64,000 nucleotides of DNA from Nesterenkonia sphaerica (GCF_005771565.1 NZ_VAWA01000001.1:247276-311275); one strand, 5' to 3'. Positions 50,192 through 60,467 are shown, numbered from the stretch's first letter. Notes: a model not told the origin generated them from the sequence alone. A program made the numbers and translations.

Positions 50192-51609
50192 GCTCGGCTG
50201 ATTTTCACCATATCCGCGCGCGGAACCACCTTCACGCGCTCACGCGTGACCTGACCGTTCTCCGAGGCTGCCTCCCCGAGTGCCAGCTCATGCTCGTCGA
50301 GTTTCAGCCAGCCTTCCCAGGTGGTGTACTCGACGCCCCTGGCTTCCAACAGCTGAACTATTGACTCCTCCTGGGGGTGCTGCGCCGGCGGCAGCCGGTC
50401 CAAGTCACTGATGAGGCAGTCGATCGTTTCCAGGGCGTCACCTTTGGTGTGTCCGATCAGCCCGACCGGGCCGCGCTTGATCCATCCGGTGGCGTATGTT
50501 CCCGGCACGTGGTGCCCATCCTCGTCCAGCACGCGGCCAGCTTCATTGCGTACCACCCCGCGCTTGGCATCGAAGGGAATACCTTCAATCTCCGACCCGA
50601 AATAACCGATGGCGCGGTAGACCGCCTGGACGGGGTAGTCCTGGTACTCACCAGTGCCCTTCACATTGCCCGTCCCGTCCAGCTCCATGCGCTCGAACCG
50701 GATTCCGGCCACCTTTCCGGTGCCGGCCCCCGTGCTGTCCCGGCCTTCGAGTATCTCCACCGGTTGGTGCAGGAAGTGCAGGTGCAGTCTGCGCGAGGCC
50801 TCCTCAGTGCGTTCCTCTTGCTCCACCATCCAGTTCGCCAACGTGTTCACCATGGTCTTGATCTGGTTGTTGGACTTGATGGCCTCATCGGAGGCCTCGT
50901 CGAAGTCAAAGTCCTCCTCGTAGAGGACGATGTCGACGTCCTCTGAGTGGGAGAGCTCACGCAGCTCCAGCGGGGTGAACTTCACCTGGGCGGGTCCGCG
51001 TCTGCCGAAGACATGCACGTCCTTGACCGGCGAGGATGCCAGCCCTTGATACACATTGTCGGGAATCTCAGTGGTGAGCAGGTCATCGGGCTGCTTGGAG
51101 AGCACCCGCGCCACGTCCAGAGCCACATTGCCGTTGCCGATGACCGCGATCTGCTCGGCCTCCAACGGCCATTCGCGCGGGTAGTCCGGGTGACCGTCGT
51201 ACCAGGAGACGAAGTCAGCGGCGCCGAAGGAGCCTTCCAGCTCGACTCCGGGGAGGTCCATCTGTGCGTCCTTGACGGCACCGGTGGCGAAAATGACGGC
51301 GTCGTAGTGGGCTCTGAGGTCCTCAATGCTCAGGTCCGAACCGATGTCCACGTTGCCGAAGAGTCGGACGTCACCACGGTCCATCACCTTGTGCAGCGCC
51401 TTGATGATCCCCTTGATCCGCGGGTGATCCGGTGCCACGCCGTAACGAATGAGGCCGAAGGGGGCAGGGTACCGGTCAAAGAGGTCGATGGAGAAGCGCA
51501 GATCGCGCTTCTTCTGGGCTTTGGCCAAGATGTCCGATGCGTAGACCCCTGCGGGACCTGCACCGACAACTGCCACGCGGGTGGGTCGGGAGGTGTGAGT
51601 CTCAGACAC
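50182..51609 (-). CDS. Ferredoxin/flavodoxin--NADP+ reductase (FprA/adrenodoxin reductase type)
   Basis: A 475-residue flavoprotein with FAD motif VAVVGAGPAGVYASDILA, the family block YGVAPDHPRIK, the NADP motif VIGNGNVALDVARVL, and the C-terminal GTYATGWIKRGPVGLIGHTK. It resembles mycobacterial FprA, which moves electrons between NADPH and ferredoxins. I chose GTG at 51609, preceded by AAAGGAAA, because homology starts there; the frame is open to 51732. No ferredoxin gene is adjacent. Confidence 0.93.
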   Translation of the reverse strand: MSETHTSRPTRVAVVGAGPAGVYASDILAKAQKKRDLRFSIDLFDRYPAPFGLIRYGVAPDHPRIKGIIKALHKVMDRGDVRLFGNVDIGSDLSIEDLRAHYDAVIFATGAVKDAQMDLPGVELEGSFGAADFVSWYDGHPDYPREWPLEAEQIAVIGNGNVALDVARVLSKQPDDLLTTEIPDNVYQGLASSPVKDVHVFGRRGPAQVKFTPLELRELSHSEDVDIVLYEEDFDFDEASDEAIKSNNQIKTMVNTLANWMVEQEERTEEASRRLHLHFLHQPVEILEGRDSTGAGTGKVAGIRFERMELDGTGNVKGTGEYQDYPVQAVYRAIGYFGSEIEGIPFDAKRGVVRNEAGRVLDEDGHHVPGTYATGWIKRGPVGLIGHTKGDALETIDCLISDLDRLPPAQHPQEESIVQLLEARGVEYTTWEGWLKLDEHELALGEAASENGQVTRERVKVVPRADMVKISRAQR

Positions 51610-51843
51610 TGTGCGGCGGGTTTCCTTTCGATGAACGCGACTGTTGCGCGAATTGACCTCAGGACAGTATGCCCTATGCGGCTCGTGGGCCACAGGCCGT
51701 GATGCAGCGCACCGGCGGTCCCTGCGGCGCACCTATTGGGGTCAACACACCAAGTTGCCGCAGTTCTTCCCGGGGACCATAAGATGAGACGGGAGCAATC
51801 CTGAAACGCAAGTGGGGCACAGCGGAAGGCGGGCAGCGCGAAC

Positions 51844-52272
51844 ATGGCAGAGATGTTCCTGGACAGGTTCAAAGCATTGGTCCCCCGATATCTCGATGAC
51901 AAGTGGACCCCGGCCGAAGGATACAGCCGCAGTGAGCTGGCTGAGCTGCTGGCGGATTCCGAACTGCCGGACCGGACCAAACTGCCGCTGATACTGGAGG
52001 AGCTCTACCTGGCGCTGGGACAGTGCGAGGAGATCTTGGAGGCCTATCACTTCATCTTCGACCCAGACGAGCTGGTGACGGAGGAGGGGTACCTGCTGTT
52101 CTTGGAGGACGAGGAGGAGCGCTGGGTGTGGGGTGTGGAGACTGCGGACCTGAACATTCCCGACCCCATGATCCACCGGCGCAACAATGACCGCCACGAG
52201 TGGACCGCCGAAGGTGCCACTGTCAGCGAGTTCCTCTTCTATCTGCTGGAATTCTCTTTCGAGGAGGACTGA
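51844..52272 (+). CDS. SMI1/KNR4 (SUKH)-like protein, uncertain
   Basis: A 142-residue acidic protein. LPLILEELYLALGQCEEILEA, YLLFLEDEEERWVWGVE and NIPDPMIHRR with a final SEFLFYLLEF segment recall the SUKH fold, whose members are often immunity proteins to bacterial toxins. The match is by pattern only. No toxin gene is adjacent. It ends directly at the start of the HIT gene (stop and GTG are contiguous), so the two are coupled. Confidence 0.5.
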   Translation: MAEMFLDRFKALVPRYLDDKWTPAEGYSRSELAELLADSELPDRTKLPLILEELYLALGQCEEILEAYHFIFDPDELVTEEGYLLFLEDEEERWVWGVETADLNIPDPMIHRRNNDRHEWTAEGATVSEFLFYLLEFSFEED

Positions 52273-52830
52273 GTGGCTGAGCAGTTCTCCTCAGAGACCG
52301 CTGAGCCCACCCTGCCGCCCCAGCCGCACGACGACGCCGAAGTGCGCTGGAAGTCACATGCCCCGGAAGGCTATATCTGCCCGTTCTGCGCTGTCGCCGC
52401 CGGCGATGTCTCAGACCCGGGGAATCGGTGTGAGCTGAGCGACTTGGTCTATCAGGATGAAGACCTGCTGGTGCTTATCGCCTGCGACGGGTTCGGCCCG
52501 CACGCCGGGCATGCCATGATCATCCCCGCGGCCCACCGCGAGGCGCTCTACGACCTCGAGGATGAGTTGCTGGCCAAGATCAGCATTTTCTCCCGGCACG
52601 TGGCACTGGCGATCAAACTGGCCTGGAACCCCGAGGGCACCTCCGTGCGGCAGCACAATGAGCCCGCTGGGAACCAACACGTATGGCACTATCACCTGCA
52701 CGTCTTTCCCCGCTACAGCGACGATCTGCTCTACCGCCAGATCCGCCACCCGCTTCAGGTCGACTACCGCGCCCGCTTGGCCGATGAGCTGCGGCCTGCT
52801 TTGCAGAAGGTTCTCACTGCGGCGGGTTAG
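52273..52830 (+). CDS. HIT-domain hydrolase
   Basis: A 185-residue histidine-triad protein. The active site reads HVWHYHLHVFPRY (H-x-H-x-H), and CPFC with a later Cys suggests a zinc site in the N-terminal extension. HIT proteins hydrolyse or transfer nucleotidyl groups from substrates such as AMP-lysine or dinucleoside polyphosphates; the substrate is not clear. GTG start follows the SUKH-like stop without a gap. It converges with the polyprenyl synthase gene with a four-base overlap of the ends. Confidence 0.88.
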   Translation: MAEQFSSETAEPTLPPQPHDDAEVRWKSHAPEGYICPFCAVAAGDVSDPGNRCELSDLVYQDEDLLVLIACDGFGPHAGHAMIIPAAHREALYDLEDELLAKISIFSRHVALAIKLAWNPEGTSVRQHNEPAGNQHVWHYHLHVFPRYSDDLLYRQIRHPLQVDYRARLADELRPALQKVLTAAG

Positions 52831-53870
52831 CCGTCGCGGTCGACCACCGCATCCGCGAAGGAGAGCAGTGCCGACTTCACCGTCGAGGACGGCAACGGCG
52901 CGATGGCCTCCTTGGCCCGCGTCGACCATCCGCGAGCCACGGCCCACGCCTCCTCAGTGACCGGATGAGCTACCACCGCTCGGACAGCCTCCTGCAGCTC
53001 AGCATCTCCGGTGAGGTCACCCTCCACCAGCTCCAGCGCCGCCTGCGCTGCCGGGTCATTGCTCTGCGCCGCACGGCGCAGCAGCAGCACCGGCAGGGTG
53101 GGTACCCGCTCGCGCAGGTCAGTCCCCGGTGACTTCCCCGATGACGCGCCGTCCGCGGTGAGGTCGATCACGTCATCAGCCAGCTGAAAGGCGATTCCCA
53201 CGGCCTCCCCATAGGTCTGGAGCAGCTGGGAATGTTCGGGGTCAGTACGGCCGTAGTAGGCCCCCAGCTGAGCCGCCGCAGCGACCAGCGAACCAGTCTT
53301 GTTGGCAATCACGCCCAGGTAGTGGTCATAGGGGTCCTCCCCCTCGCCCGGGCCCACAGTCTCGCGCAGCTGTCCCATGACAAGCCGCTCAAACGTTTCC
53401 GCCTGGATCCGCGATCCGTCGTCACTGAGTTCTGTCATCAGCTGCGAGGCCCGAGCCAAGATGATGTCCCCGGTGAGGATGGCCACCGAATTGCCCCATA
53501 CTTCGTGGGCACTTGGCGCTCCCCGGCGCAGGGGTGCGGAATCCATGACGTCGTCGTGATACAGCGTGGCCAGGTGAGTCATCTCCATCACCATGGCCGC
53601 GCGCAGGACGCGCTCATTGACGCCTTCGCCCAGCAGCGAGGTGAGAATGGTCAGCAGCGGGCGGATCCGCTTGCCTCCGGCCTCAGCCAGGTAGCGGGCA
53701 GCAGAGTTGGCCAGCTCGTCGGTGCTGGACAGTGCCGCCAGCAGCTGCTCCTCCACCGCCTGGAGGGACTCGGTGACTTCCTGAGCAAGCAGATCGTCGT
53801 CGGCGAGCACGTCGAATCCTGCCGGAAGGTGGATACTCGCGGTGTCACCGGAAACTTGTGATTCGGTCAT
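52827..53870 (-). CDS. Long-chain polyprenyl diphosphate synthase (menaquinone side chain)
   Basis: A 347-residue trans-isoprenyl diphosphate synthase: GGKRIRPLLTIL, first Asp-rich motif HDDVMD, GNSVAILTGDIILARA, and second Asp-rich motif QLADDVIDLT. It builds the isoprenoid chain for menaquinone, as its neighbours MenG, MenF and MenD indicate; chain length cannot be read reliably. The ATG at 53870 is preferred over the TTG nine bases upstream. Confidence 0.92.
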   Translation of the reverse strand: MTESQVSGDTASIHLPAGFDVLADDDLLAQEVTESLQAVEEQLLAALSSTDELANSAARYLAEAGGKRIRPLLTILTSLLGEGVNERVLRAAMVMEMTHLATLYHDDVMDSAPLRRGAPSAHEVWGNSVAILTGDIILARASQLMTELSDDGSRIQAETFERLVMGQLRETVGPGEGEDPYDHYLGVIANKTGSLVAAAAQLGAYYGRTDPEHSQLLQTYGEAVGIAFQLADDVIDLTADGASSGKSPGTDLRERVPTLPVLLLRRAAQSNDPAAQAALELVEGDLTGDAELQEAVRAVVAHPVTEEAWAVARGWSTRAKEAIAPLPSSTVKSALLSFADAVVDRDG

Positions 53871-53881
53871 CAGGGTCAAGC

Positions 53882-54658
53882 CTAGCCCTTCCGTCCGGGA
53901 TGGCTCTGCGCTGCACCCTCCGGGCTGCCCGGCACCCCAGGCCCGCTGCGCCGGGGCTTCACTGCGCGGTGAATGGCCACAATGCCTCCGCTGAGGTTCC
54001 GGTATTCCACCTCAGACCAACCGGCCTCAGCCACCAGCTCAGCCAACGCCCGCTGGTCCGGCCACGCGCGGATGGACTCCGCAAGGTAGACGTAGGCCTC
54101 CGGGTTTGACGACACCGCACGAGCGGCCGCCGGCAGGGCCCGCATGAGGTACTCGTTGTACACGATGCTGAAGGGTCGCCACGTGGGGTCGGAGAACTCC
54201 ATCACCGCCAGCCGCCCTCCCGGCTTGGCCACCCTGCACATCTCGCGGAGGGCGACCGCTGTATCGGAAATGTTGCGCAGTCCAAAGCTGATGGTGACGG
54301 CGTCGAAGCTGTCATCGGCAAATGGCAGGTTCATCCCATCCCCGGCGACGAATGTCAGTTCAGGATGCCGGCGCTTGCCCACCTGCAGCATGCCCAGGGA
54401 GAAATCGCAGGCCACGGCCTCAGCACCTGCCCGGTGGAAGGGCAGGGTGGACTCCCCGGTGCCGGCGGCCAAGTCCAGAAGGTGCTCGCCCGGCCGGATG
54501 CCGATGGCCTGGGTCAGCTTCCGCCGCCATCTCCTGGTTTGCCCCAAGGAGATGACGTCATTGGTCAGGTCATAACGTTCGGCCACTTGGTCGAACATGG
54601 AGGCGACGTCCTGCGGCCGTTTGGAGAGGTCGGCTCGGTTCCCTGCGCGCTGAATCAC
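53882..54658 (-). CDS. menG: Demethylmenaquinone methyltransferase
   Basis: A 258-residue MenG/UbiE methyltransferase. [20 protein letters not shown] is the family start block, SAM is bound at [11 protein letters not shown], and [12 protein letters not shown] and MEFSDPTW are both signature segments of this enzyme. It methylates demethylmenaquinone in the last step. It is 11 bases upstream of the polyprenyl synthase start and divergent from menF. Confidence 0.95.
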   Translation of the reverse strand: MIQRAGNRADLSKRPQDVASMFDQVAERYDLTNDVISLGQTRRWRRKLTQAIGIRPGEHLLDLAAGTGESTLPFHRAGAEAVACDFSLGMLQVGKRRHPELTFVAGDGMNLPFADDSFDAVTISFGLRNISDTAVALREMCRVAKPGGRLAVMEFSDPTWRPFSIVYNEYLMRALPAAARAVSSNPEAYVYLAESIRAWPDQRALAELVAEAGWSEVEYRNLSGGIVAIHRAVKPRRSGPGVPGSPEGAAQSHPGRKG

Positions 54659-54724
54659 CCCAGCATTCTCCCATGACCGGGACCACCGCGCCCCCGGCCA
54701 GGCTCCGCGTAAGATGGGACAGCC

Positions 54725-56035
54725 ATGATCTCAGCGCCGCCCTGCCTCCACACTACTGTGCAGGACGTGGACCTTCCGGGCGGCCTGGTGGGTCTGCTCC
54801 CCCACCTCCGGCCCTCCGGGACCTGGATTCGTGAGCGTGAAGGCCTGATCGGCCTGGGGGTCGCGGCCAGCACCACCGCAGCCGGGCCGGGCCGTTTCCG
54901 CGACCTCGCCGACTATTGGGAGTCAGTGCCGCACTCGCCGGCAACGCCTGGTTCTTCCGGGCCTGTGGCTTTGGTCTCCATCACCTTCTCCGAAGACTCC
55001 GAGGCACTGTCCCGGCTGCTGATTCCTGAGGTGCTGATCCGCAGTGAGGCAGGGCGAACCTCGGTGCTGATCACCACTGCGCATCCGGAGTCTCCCGAGC
55101 AGGTCTTGGCGCGGCACGGCCTGCGCATCAACGACCGCCGGCTGCTGCAGCCCACCGGAGCCTCCGCAGGCGGTGACATGCCCGAGTGCCGCCTGCAGCC
55201 CGGTGTGCAGTCCGAACGCCAGTACCTCAGTGCCATCGCCGCCGGGCTGACAGCTGTTCACGAGGGCACAGTCGACAAACTTGTGCTGGCCCGCGATCTG
55301 CTTCTCGGCACCCAGAGCCCGCTGCACACCGGAAGCCTGCTGGCTCGACTGGCCAGCGAATACCCGCAGACCTGGACGTACTGCGTCGGCGGCACCGGTG
55401 GCACGGCAGAAACGGTGCTCGGAGCGACCCCAGAGATGCTGGTGCGGCTGCGCGGTACCAGGCTCTCCTCCAGAGTGCTGGCCGGGACCATCGGCCGGAC
55501 TCAGCACACTGCCGACTTGGTGCGCGACGCTAAGCAGCACCGCGAACACGGACTGGCAGTCACCTCTCTGCTGGAGCAGCTGCGTCCGGTCACCGGAACC
55601 CTGCAGTCACCCAGCAAACCCAGCGTGCTCGAGCTGCCCAATGTCTACCACCTGGCCAGCGATATCAGTGGCGAGCTCTCCGCCGACGCCGCAGGGCGGT
55701 ACCCCAGCCCGCTCCAGGTGGCCGAGGCCGCCCACCCCACAGCGGCGGTGTGCGGGACCCCCACGACGACGGCCGCCGGGCTTATTGCCCAATTGGAAGG
55801 TATGGACCGGGGTCCCTACGCCGGGCCAGTGGGCTGGCTCGACGCCGCCGGCAACGCTGACTTCGGTATCGCCCTGCGCGGGGGCGTTGTCAGCGAGAAC
55901 GCCGAAGCCGGCGGCGGCACAGTGCGCATCTTCGCCGGTTGCGGTGTGGTGGCTGGCTCTGAGCCGGAGGCGGAGCTGGCCGAGACCAGGGTCAAGCTCA
56001 AGCCGATGCTCTGGGCCCTGGGTCTGGAAGCCTGA
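54725..56035 (+). CDS. menF: Isochorismate synthase
   Basis: A 436-residue chorismate-binding enzyme that starts menaquinone synthesis. [41 protein letters not shown] and [24 protein letters not shown] match isochorismate synthase rather than anthranilate synthase. It is the only plus-strand gene of the menaquinone group: divergent from menG by 66 bases and convergent with menD. Confidence 0.93.
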   Translation: MISAPPCLHTTVQDVDLPGGLVGLLPHLRPSGTWIREREGLIGLGVAASTTAAGPGRFRDLADYWESVPHSPATPGSSGPVALVSITFSEDSEALSRLLIPEVLIRSEAGRTSVLITTAHPESPEQVLARHGLRINDRRLLQPTGASAGGDMPECRLQPGVQSERQYLSAIAAGLTAVHEGTVDKLVLARDLLLGTQSPLHTGSLLARLASEYPQTWTYCVGGTGGTAETVLGATPEMLVRLRGTRLSSRVLAGTIGRTQHTADLVRDAKQHREHGLAVTSLLEQLRPVTGTLQSPSKPSVLELPNVYHLASDISGELSADAAGRYPSPLQVAEAAHPTAAVCGTPTTTAAGLIAQLEGMDRGPYAGPVGWLDAAGNADFGIALRGGVVSENAEAGGGTVRIFAGCGVVAGSEPEAELAETRVKLKPMLWALGLEA

Positions 56036-56068
56036 CCACTCCGTCGGTGACCCGGCGACCGCAGACAC

Positions 56069-57898
56069 TCACGTGAATGGGCCCTGAAGCAGCTTGGCGT
56101 GCAGATCCCGCAACCGGGAGCGGTCGGTGCGCAGCTCGATGATCCGGATGCCGATCCTGTCGTCCGGGTGGGTCAGCGCCCGTTCCAACTCACCGAGGTC
56201 CTCGGCGAAGATGTACTCATGCTGATACGCGTCGGCGAGCGCCTCGACATCCACGGTCTGCGGGGTGCCGAAAAGCCGCTCGACGGTCGCCGCCTGGCCT
56301 GCGCGGCGGCCCACTTCCCCGTGTTCCAGCTGATCAAAGATCGCCCCACCGCCGTCATTGATCACCACAATGTCCAAGTGGGGGGCTTCCTCGGTGGCCG
56401 GAATCAGCAGCGCGTTCGTGTCGTGGAGGAAAGTGAGGTCCCCCACCATCGCAGTCACCCGGTGCCCGGCGGCCAGAGCCACACCCGCGGCGGCCGAGAC
56501 GTTGCCGTCGATCCCCGAGACTCCGCGCAGGGCGTAGAGCCTGCGTTGAGGATCAGTGCGGCCGGCGGTCCCAGGCAGCGACCGGGTCAAGGCTGCGGTG
56601 AGGTCCACATCGCGCACCACTGAGGAAGAGCCCAACAGCAGCGGCGTTCTGACCCGCTCCGCCACGAACTGTGCTGCCCGAACCGAGCTGAGGCTGCCGG
56701 CGGCGTCGTCGTCCTGGCGCAGCAGCGTGTCAATGGTGCTCTGGGCCTGCAGTCCGGCTTCCTCCCACGCCCGGGCCCATGCGGGTGCGGCGCGGCCGGC
56801 GAACTCGGCCAGTTCTGCGTAACCGGTGATGACTCGGCGAGGCAGCCGCTCATCATGCCACGGGCTGGCCCGGGGCGCGTACTGGACTACCTCAACATCC
56901 TGGCGGCTGATCAGCTTCTGCACCGGCCTGGTGAGCGTGGGCCGCCCTGCGACAACCACCCGCTGCACTCCGGCCGTCAGATCCGCTGCGCGGGACCCAG
57001 CCGGGGACTGCAGCAGCAGCCGGTACCCCTGGATGGGCGCCAAATCGGTCCAGCGCGCCCCAGAAGTCGGTTCGGCGAGCATCGGGTGGCCCAGGCGGCG
57101 GGCGAACTCCACTGCCTCAGCAGGTGCCTGATGGCCCATGACGAACAGCACCCTGTGTGAGGACTCGGTCATGGGAGCGGCCTCTGGCCCAGTGGCTGCA
57201 GAGTCAACAGTCTGGGCCGGCAGAACACGTTTCCGGGCCCAGCGCTGGGTTCCCGTCCCGCGCGGACCGGGTGCCGGGATCAAGGGGTCGGCGAAACCGA
57301 TGTTGAGGTGGACCGGTCCGGGAGCGGACCGGTCATTGACTGTGGTGGAGGCGCGCAGCAGCAGAGCCGCCTGGGTCTCTGCGGCGAGCATGTCGTCGCG
57401 GGAGACCGGCTCCAGGCGCAGGCTTCCGTCGCGGAGGTCAGACTGTTCCAGGTGCAGCTCATCCCGCACTCGGCCGCTGAACATGCCCTGCTGCCAGACT
57501 GTCTGGTTGGCCCCGGTTCCTTGGAGCCGCTCCGGACGGTCGGCGGTGATCACCACCAGCGGGACTCCGGACATGTCTGCTTCCATCACTGCCGGCAGCA
57601 GGTTCCCGGCGGCGGTGCCGGAGGTCGTGACCATTCCGGCCGGTTCCCCGGTGGCCATGGCGATGCCCAGCGCAGTGAATGCGGCAGAGCGCTCATCGGT
57701 CCTGATGTGCAGTTTCAGCACCCCGAGCTGTTCGGCTTCGGCCAAGGCGTAGGCCAACGGTGCCGACCGGGAGCCCGGCGCCAGCACTACGTGTCGCATA
57801 TGCAGGGTCAGCCCGCGCAGCACCCGGCGGGCCAGCCTGAGCGACTCGGCATCATGGGAGTCGTCGAACTCCCGGAACGGGCCCCGCTCAGCTGCCAT
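56069..57898 (-). CDS. menD: SEPHCHC synthase (MenD)
   Basis: A 609-residue thiamin-diphosphate enzyme making SEPHCHC from isochorismate and 2-oxoglutarate. VLAPGSRSAPLAYAL, HIRTDERSAAFTALGIA, TTSGTAAGNLLPAVMEA and ITADRPERLQGTGANQT are MenD hallmarks, and the ThDP/metal motif is VGDLTFLHDTNAL. The ATG at 57898 overlaps the menC stop by 11 bases, showing translational coupling. Confidence 0.95.
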   Translation of the reverse strand: MAAERGPFREFDDSHDAESLRLARRVLRGLTLHMRHVVLAPGSRSAPLAYALAEAEQLGVLKLHIRTDERSAAFTALGIAMATGEPAGMVTTSGTAAGNLLPAVMEADMSGVPLVVITADRPERLQGTGANQTVWQQGMFSGRVRDELHLEQSDLRDGSLRLEPVSRDDMLAAETQAALLLRASTTVNDRSAPGPVHLNIGFADPLIPAPGPRGTGTQRWARKRVLPAQTVDSAATGPEAAPMTESSHRVLFVMGHQAPAEAVEFARRLGHPMLAEPTSGARWTDLAPIQGYRLLLQSPAGSRAADLTAGVQRVVVAGRPTLTRPVQKLISRQDVEVVQYAPRASPWHDERLPRRVITGYAELAEFAGRAAPAWARAWEEAGLQAQSTIDTLLRQDDDAAGSLSSVRAAQFVAERVRTPLLLGSSSVVRDVDLTAALTRSLPGTAGRTDPQRRLYALRGVSGIDGNVSAAAGVALAAGHRVTAMVGDLTFLHDTNALLIPATEEAPHLDIVVINDGGGAIFDQLEHGEVGRRAGQAATVERLFGTPQTVDVEALADAYQHEYIFAEDLGELERALTHPDDRIGIRIIELRTDRSRLRDLHAKLLQGPFT

Positions 57899-58940
57899 GG
57901 AGTACATCGTATGCGGCGCTGAGCCTGCCGGACCACCACGCCTGCCGCTGCGCGCTGACGCTGTGCTGGCGCAGCAGCTGCGGATCAGGCTCCGGTGAGC
58001 GAATCACGACGCCGCGGCCCGGGCTCTGCACCACAGGCACCCGGAGCGCTCCGGCGCTGGGCACCAGCGGGTCAGCGACCACCTCCTCTGGGAAGAGGCT
58101 CACGGTGCCCAGACCGCAGGCGTAGGGCAGTTCGGGCAGGCGGGCGGCCAGGGCCAGCCCGGCGCAGAGACCGATGCTGGTGTCCAGAGCGGAGGAGACC
58201 ACGGCGGGCATCCCGGACCGCGCCACAACTTCCAGAGCGCGCTCCACCCCGCCCAGCGGGGGAACTTTGACGACTATGAGGTCTGCCGCTCCCAGGGCTG
58301 CCACTCGAAGCGGGTCGTCAGACTTACGGACCGCCTCATCGGCGGCGATCAGAATGGGCATTCTCCTGCTGTGCAGCTGCTCCCGGAGCTCCGCCAGCGG
58401 CTCGATGCCCGCTACGGGCTGTTCAGCGTACTCAAGCCTGTCCCCGGCGATCTCCGCGATGCGGGACAGCTGGTCTACCGCCTGCGTCATGGTCCAGGCG
58501 CCGTTGGCATCTACCCGGATTCCGGCTCGGGGAAGCAGTCGGTGCACCTCGGCTACCCGGGCGAGGTCGTCCTGCGTACTGTCTCCCGGTTCGGCGACCT
58601 TGACCTTGACCGCCGGGATCGCATCCACGTCGCCATACCGGGCGAGGACCGGCTCCACCTCAGCGGGACCCACCGCGGGGACGGTGGCATTGATGGGGAT
58701 CTCCTCCCGCTGGGGTGTGCCGAGCCCCTGCCAGGCGGCGTGGAGCGCGGCCTGCAGCCAGTGAGCCGATTCCTCCGGACCGTACTCTGGAAAGGGCCCG
58801 AACTCCGCCCAGCCGGCTGGCCCACGAAGGAGCATCACTTCGCGCCGGGTCTGCCCCCGGAACCGGGTGCGCAGGGGCAGCGAGACGGTGACGGCGGCCT
58901 CGAGCAGCTCCGTGGGCTCCGGCAGTTGATGTGCTTCCAC
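57888..58940 (-). CDS. menC: o-Succinylbenzoate synthase (MenC)
   Basis: A 350-residue enolase-superfamily enzyme. The catalytic Lys pair lies in AVKVKVAEPGDS and VVKVPPLGG, and metal ligands are in VDANGAW, EYAEQPV and AADEAV. I favour the GTG at 58940 because family homology (LPLRTRFRGQTR) begins about 20 residues later; the ATG at 58994 would overlap the start of the divergent PAP2 gene. It dehydrates SHCHC to o-succinylbenzoate. menA, menB and menE are not in the window. Confidence 0.9.
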   Translation of the reverse strand: MEAHQLPEPTELLEAAVTVSLPLRTRFRGQTRREVMLLRGPAGWAEFGPFPEYGPEESAHWLQAALHAAWQGLGTPQREEIPINATVPAVGPAEVEPVLARYGDVDAIPAVKVKVAEPGDSTQDDLARVAEVHRLLPRAGIRVDANGAWTMTQAVDQLSRIAEIAGDRLEYAEQPVAGIEPLAELREQLHSRRMPILIAADEAVRKSDDPLRVAALGAADLIVVKVPPLGGVERALEVVARSGMPAVVSSALDTSIGLCAGLALAARLPELPYACGLGTVSLFPEEVVADPLVPSAGALRVPVVQSPGRGVVIRSPEPDPQLLRQHSVSAQRQAWWSGRLSAAYDVLHGS

Positions 58941-58992
58941 ACGCTTCAGTCTATGTTCGCGAGTTCTCAGGTGGAGCTGGAACAATAAGCTC

Positions 58993-59964
58993 ATGCCTTC
59001 ATCCTCTGCGCTGCGCCCGCCCGCCCGGCGCACTGGCCTCTGGATCGCGGCGCTCGTGGTGGCAGGGGTGCTGTTCCTCGCCGTGTACGAGTACTTCGTG
59101 CGCACCGAATCCGGGCAGTTCCTGGACAACGTGATGCGGATGACTGCAGATCACTTTGAACATCCGCTGCCCTATCTGAATCCGCAGAACCGGTGGATAG
59201 CGGTGGTGGTGATGGCTCCCCCGGCGGTTCTCTTCATCGCGATAGTGCTGGCCGGCCGCAAGTACCTGGCCGGTCTGATCGCTCTGGGCACGGTGCTGGC
59301 TGCCAATATTTCCACCCAGATCCTGAAGTACGGAATGCTGGATCGCCCGGATCTTGTCGGCAACCCCTCCTACTGGATCAACAACTCTCTGCCCAGCGGC
59401 CACGCCACTATGGCTGCCTCCGCAGTGGTGGCCGTTTTCCTGGTGGCCAGCCCGCGAGCTCGCCCGGCCGTGGGTGTGTTCGGAGCCCTGTGGGGCGGGG
59501 GCTGGGGCGCCTACCTCTTCATCGAAGCCTGGCACCGGCCCTCTGACATGATCGCGGCCTATCTGGTCGCGGCCATCTGGGGTCTGGTGGGCGGCTGGCT
59601 GATCTTCCGTGCGGTGCCGCGGGACAACACGGTGATTACTGATGCGGAGCCCGACGTCGCCCCTGCCGCCGGCGTGTGCTGGTTCCTGGGCGTTATCGTC
59701 AGCCTCGGCGGTGCGCTGTGCTTGGTCTTCGCCGGTGGGTGGACCGGGCTGGCTCGCTCCATGGACGATCCCACACTCTGGGCATGGGCGGCAGGGGCGC
59801 TGCTCTCCTTCGGACCCGCCATGCTCACCGCTGCGGTGGGGATCAATTTCTTTGCTGCAGAAACCGGCCGCCGGATGCGCGGAGCAGAGGTTCCTGCAGC
59901 GCACAGCCCCCGCGTGGTCTACCCGATCCCGCCGGAGCTCCGCGAGCTCTACGAGCGGGTCTGA
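58993..59964 (+). CDS. PAP2-family membrane phosphatase
   Basis: A 323-residue membrane protein with about seven helices. The PAP2 active site is KYGMLDRPD, LPSGHATMAA and AWHRPSDMIAAYLV, giving the phosphatase motifs C1-C3 on the outer face. A C-terminal pair of helices extends beyond the usual 200-residue domain. Possible substrates are lipid phosphates such as undecaprenyl diphosphate or polyprenyl diphosphates; neighbours are menaquinone genes but no link is proved. Confidence 0.88.
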   Translation: MPSSSALRPPARRTGLWIAALVVAGVLFLAVYEYFVRTESGQFLDNVMRMTADHFEHPLPYLNPQNRWIAVVVMAPPAVLFIAIVLAGRKYLAGLIALGTVLAANISTQILKYGMLDRPDLVGNPSYWINNSLPSGHATMAASAVVAVFLVASPRARPAVGVFGALWGGGWGAYLFIEAWHRPSDMIAAYLVAAIWGLVGGWLIFRAVPRDNTVITDAEPDVAPAAGVCWFLGVIVSLGGALCLVFAGGWTGLARSMDDPTLWAWAAGALLSFGPAMLTAAVGINFFAAETGRRMRGAEVPAAHSPRVVYPIPPELRELYERV

Positions 59965-59972
59965 CAGCTGAG

Positions 59973-60398
59973 TCAGATCCGCCCTGGGTGGTAGCCGAAA
60001 AGCGACTCGTAGGAGTCGTCGAGTATCCGCCGGTACACCCCGCGCCGACGATGGATGCGAATGATCCACCCCAGTAGAAGCGCATTGACTACGATGCTCG
60101 GCGCTGCGAAGAACATCATCATGGCGGCATCGTCAGAATTGCCAGCACGCAGTTCTTCGAAGAACACTGCGAGACACCCGCCGGTCCACATCATGGAGGC
60201 CACCCACACCGCGTAGATGATCCCCAGGCTCCCCATCGTCTTGTAGCCGGGCGGAGGGGGAGGCACCTCCTGGTACGGGCTGACGGCGGCCTGGTCCAGG
60301 CTGCTATGCACCTGCGCCACCTCGCCGCGGACAGCCTCCGGGCCCCCCTGGTGGGCATCTGCATCGGCGGTGGTCGGCCGGGGATGGGGCAGGTCCAT
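59973..60398 (-). CDS. Small membrane protein, two helices, unknown function
   Basis: 141 residues: a Pro/Ala/Gln-rich N-terminal half (residues 1-50) followed by two helices (about 55-78 and 90-112) and a positively charged tail (RIHRRRGVYRRILDDSY). The ATG at 60398 has AGGAGGAG well placed; the frame is open to 60929 but that part is opposite MutY. I do not recognise the family. Its stop is eight bases from the PAP2 stop. Confidence 0.7.
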   Translation of the reverse strand: MDLPHPRPTTADADAHQGGPEAVRGEVAQVHSSLDQAAVSPYQEVPPPPPGYKTMGSLGIIYAVWVASMMWTGGCLAVFFEELRAGNSDDAAMMMFFAAPSIVVNALLLGWIIRIHRRRGVYRRILDDSYESLFGYHPGRI

Positions 60399-60467
60399 CT
60401 GGTTCTCCTCCTGGTGAAGGGTCCTGGCCCCAAGTCTAGCGCGGGGTCTGCCACACTGGAGGCTGTC

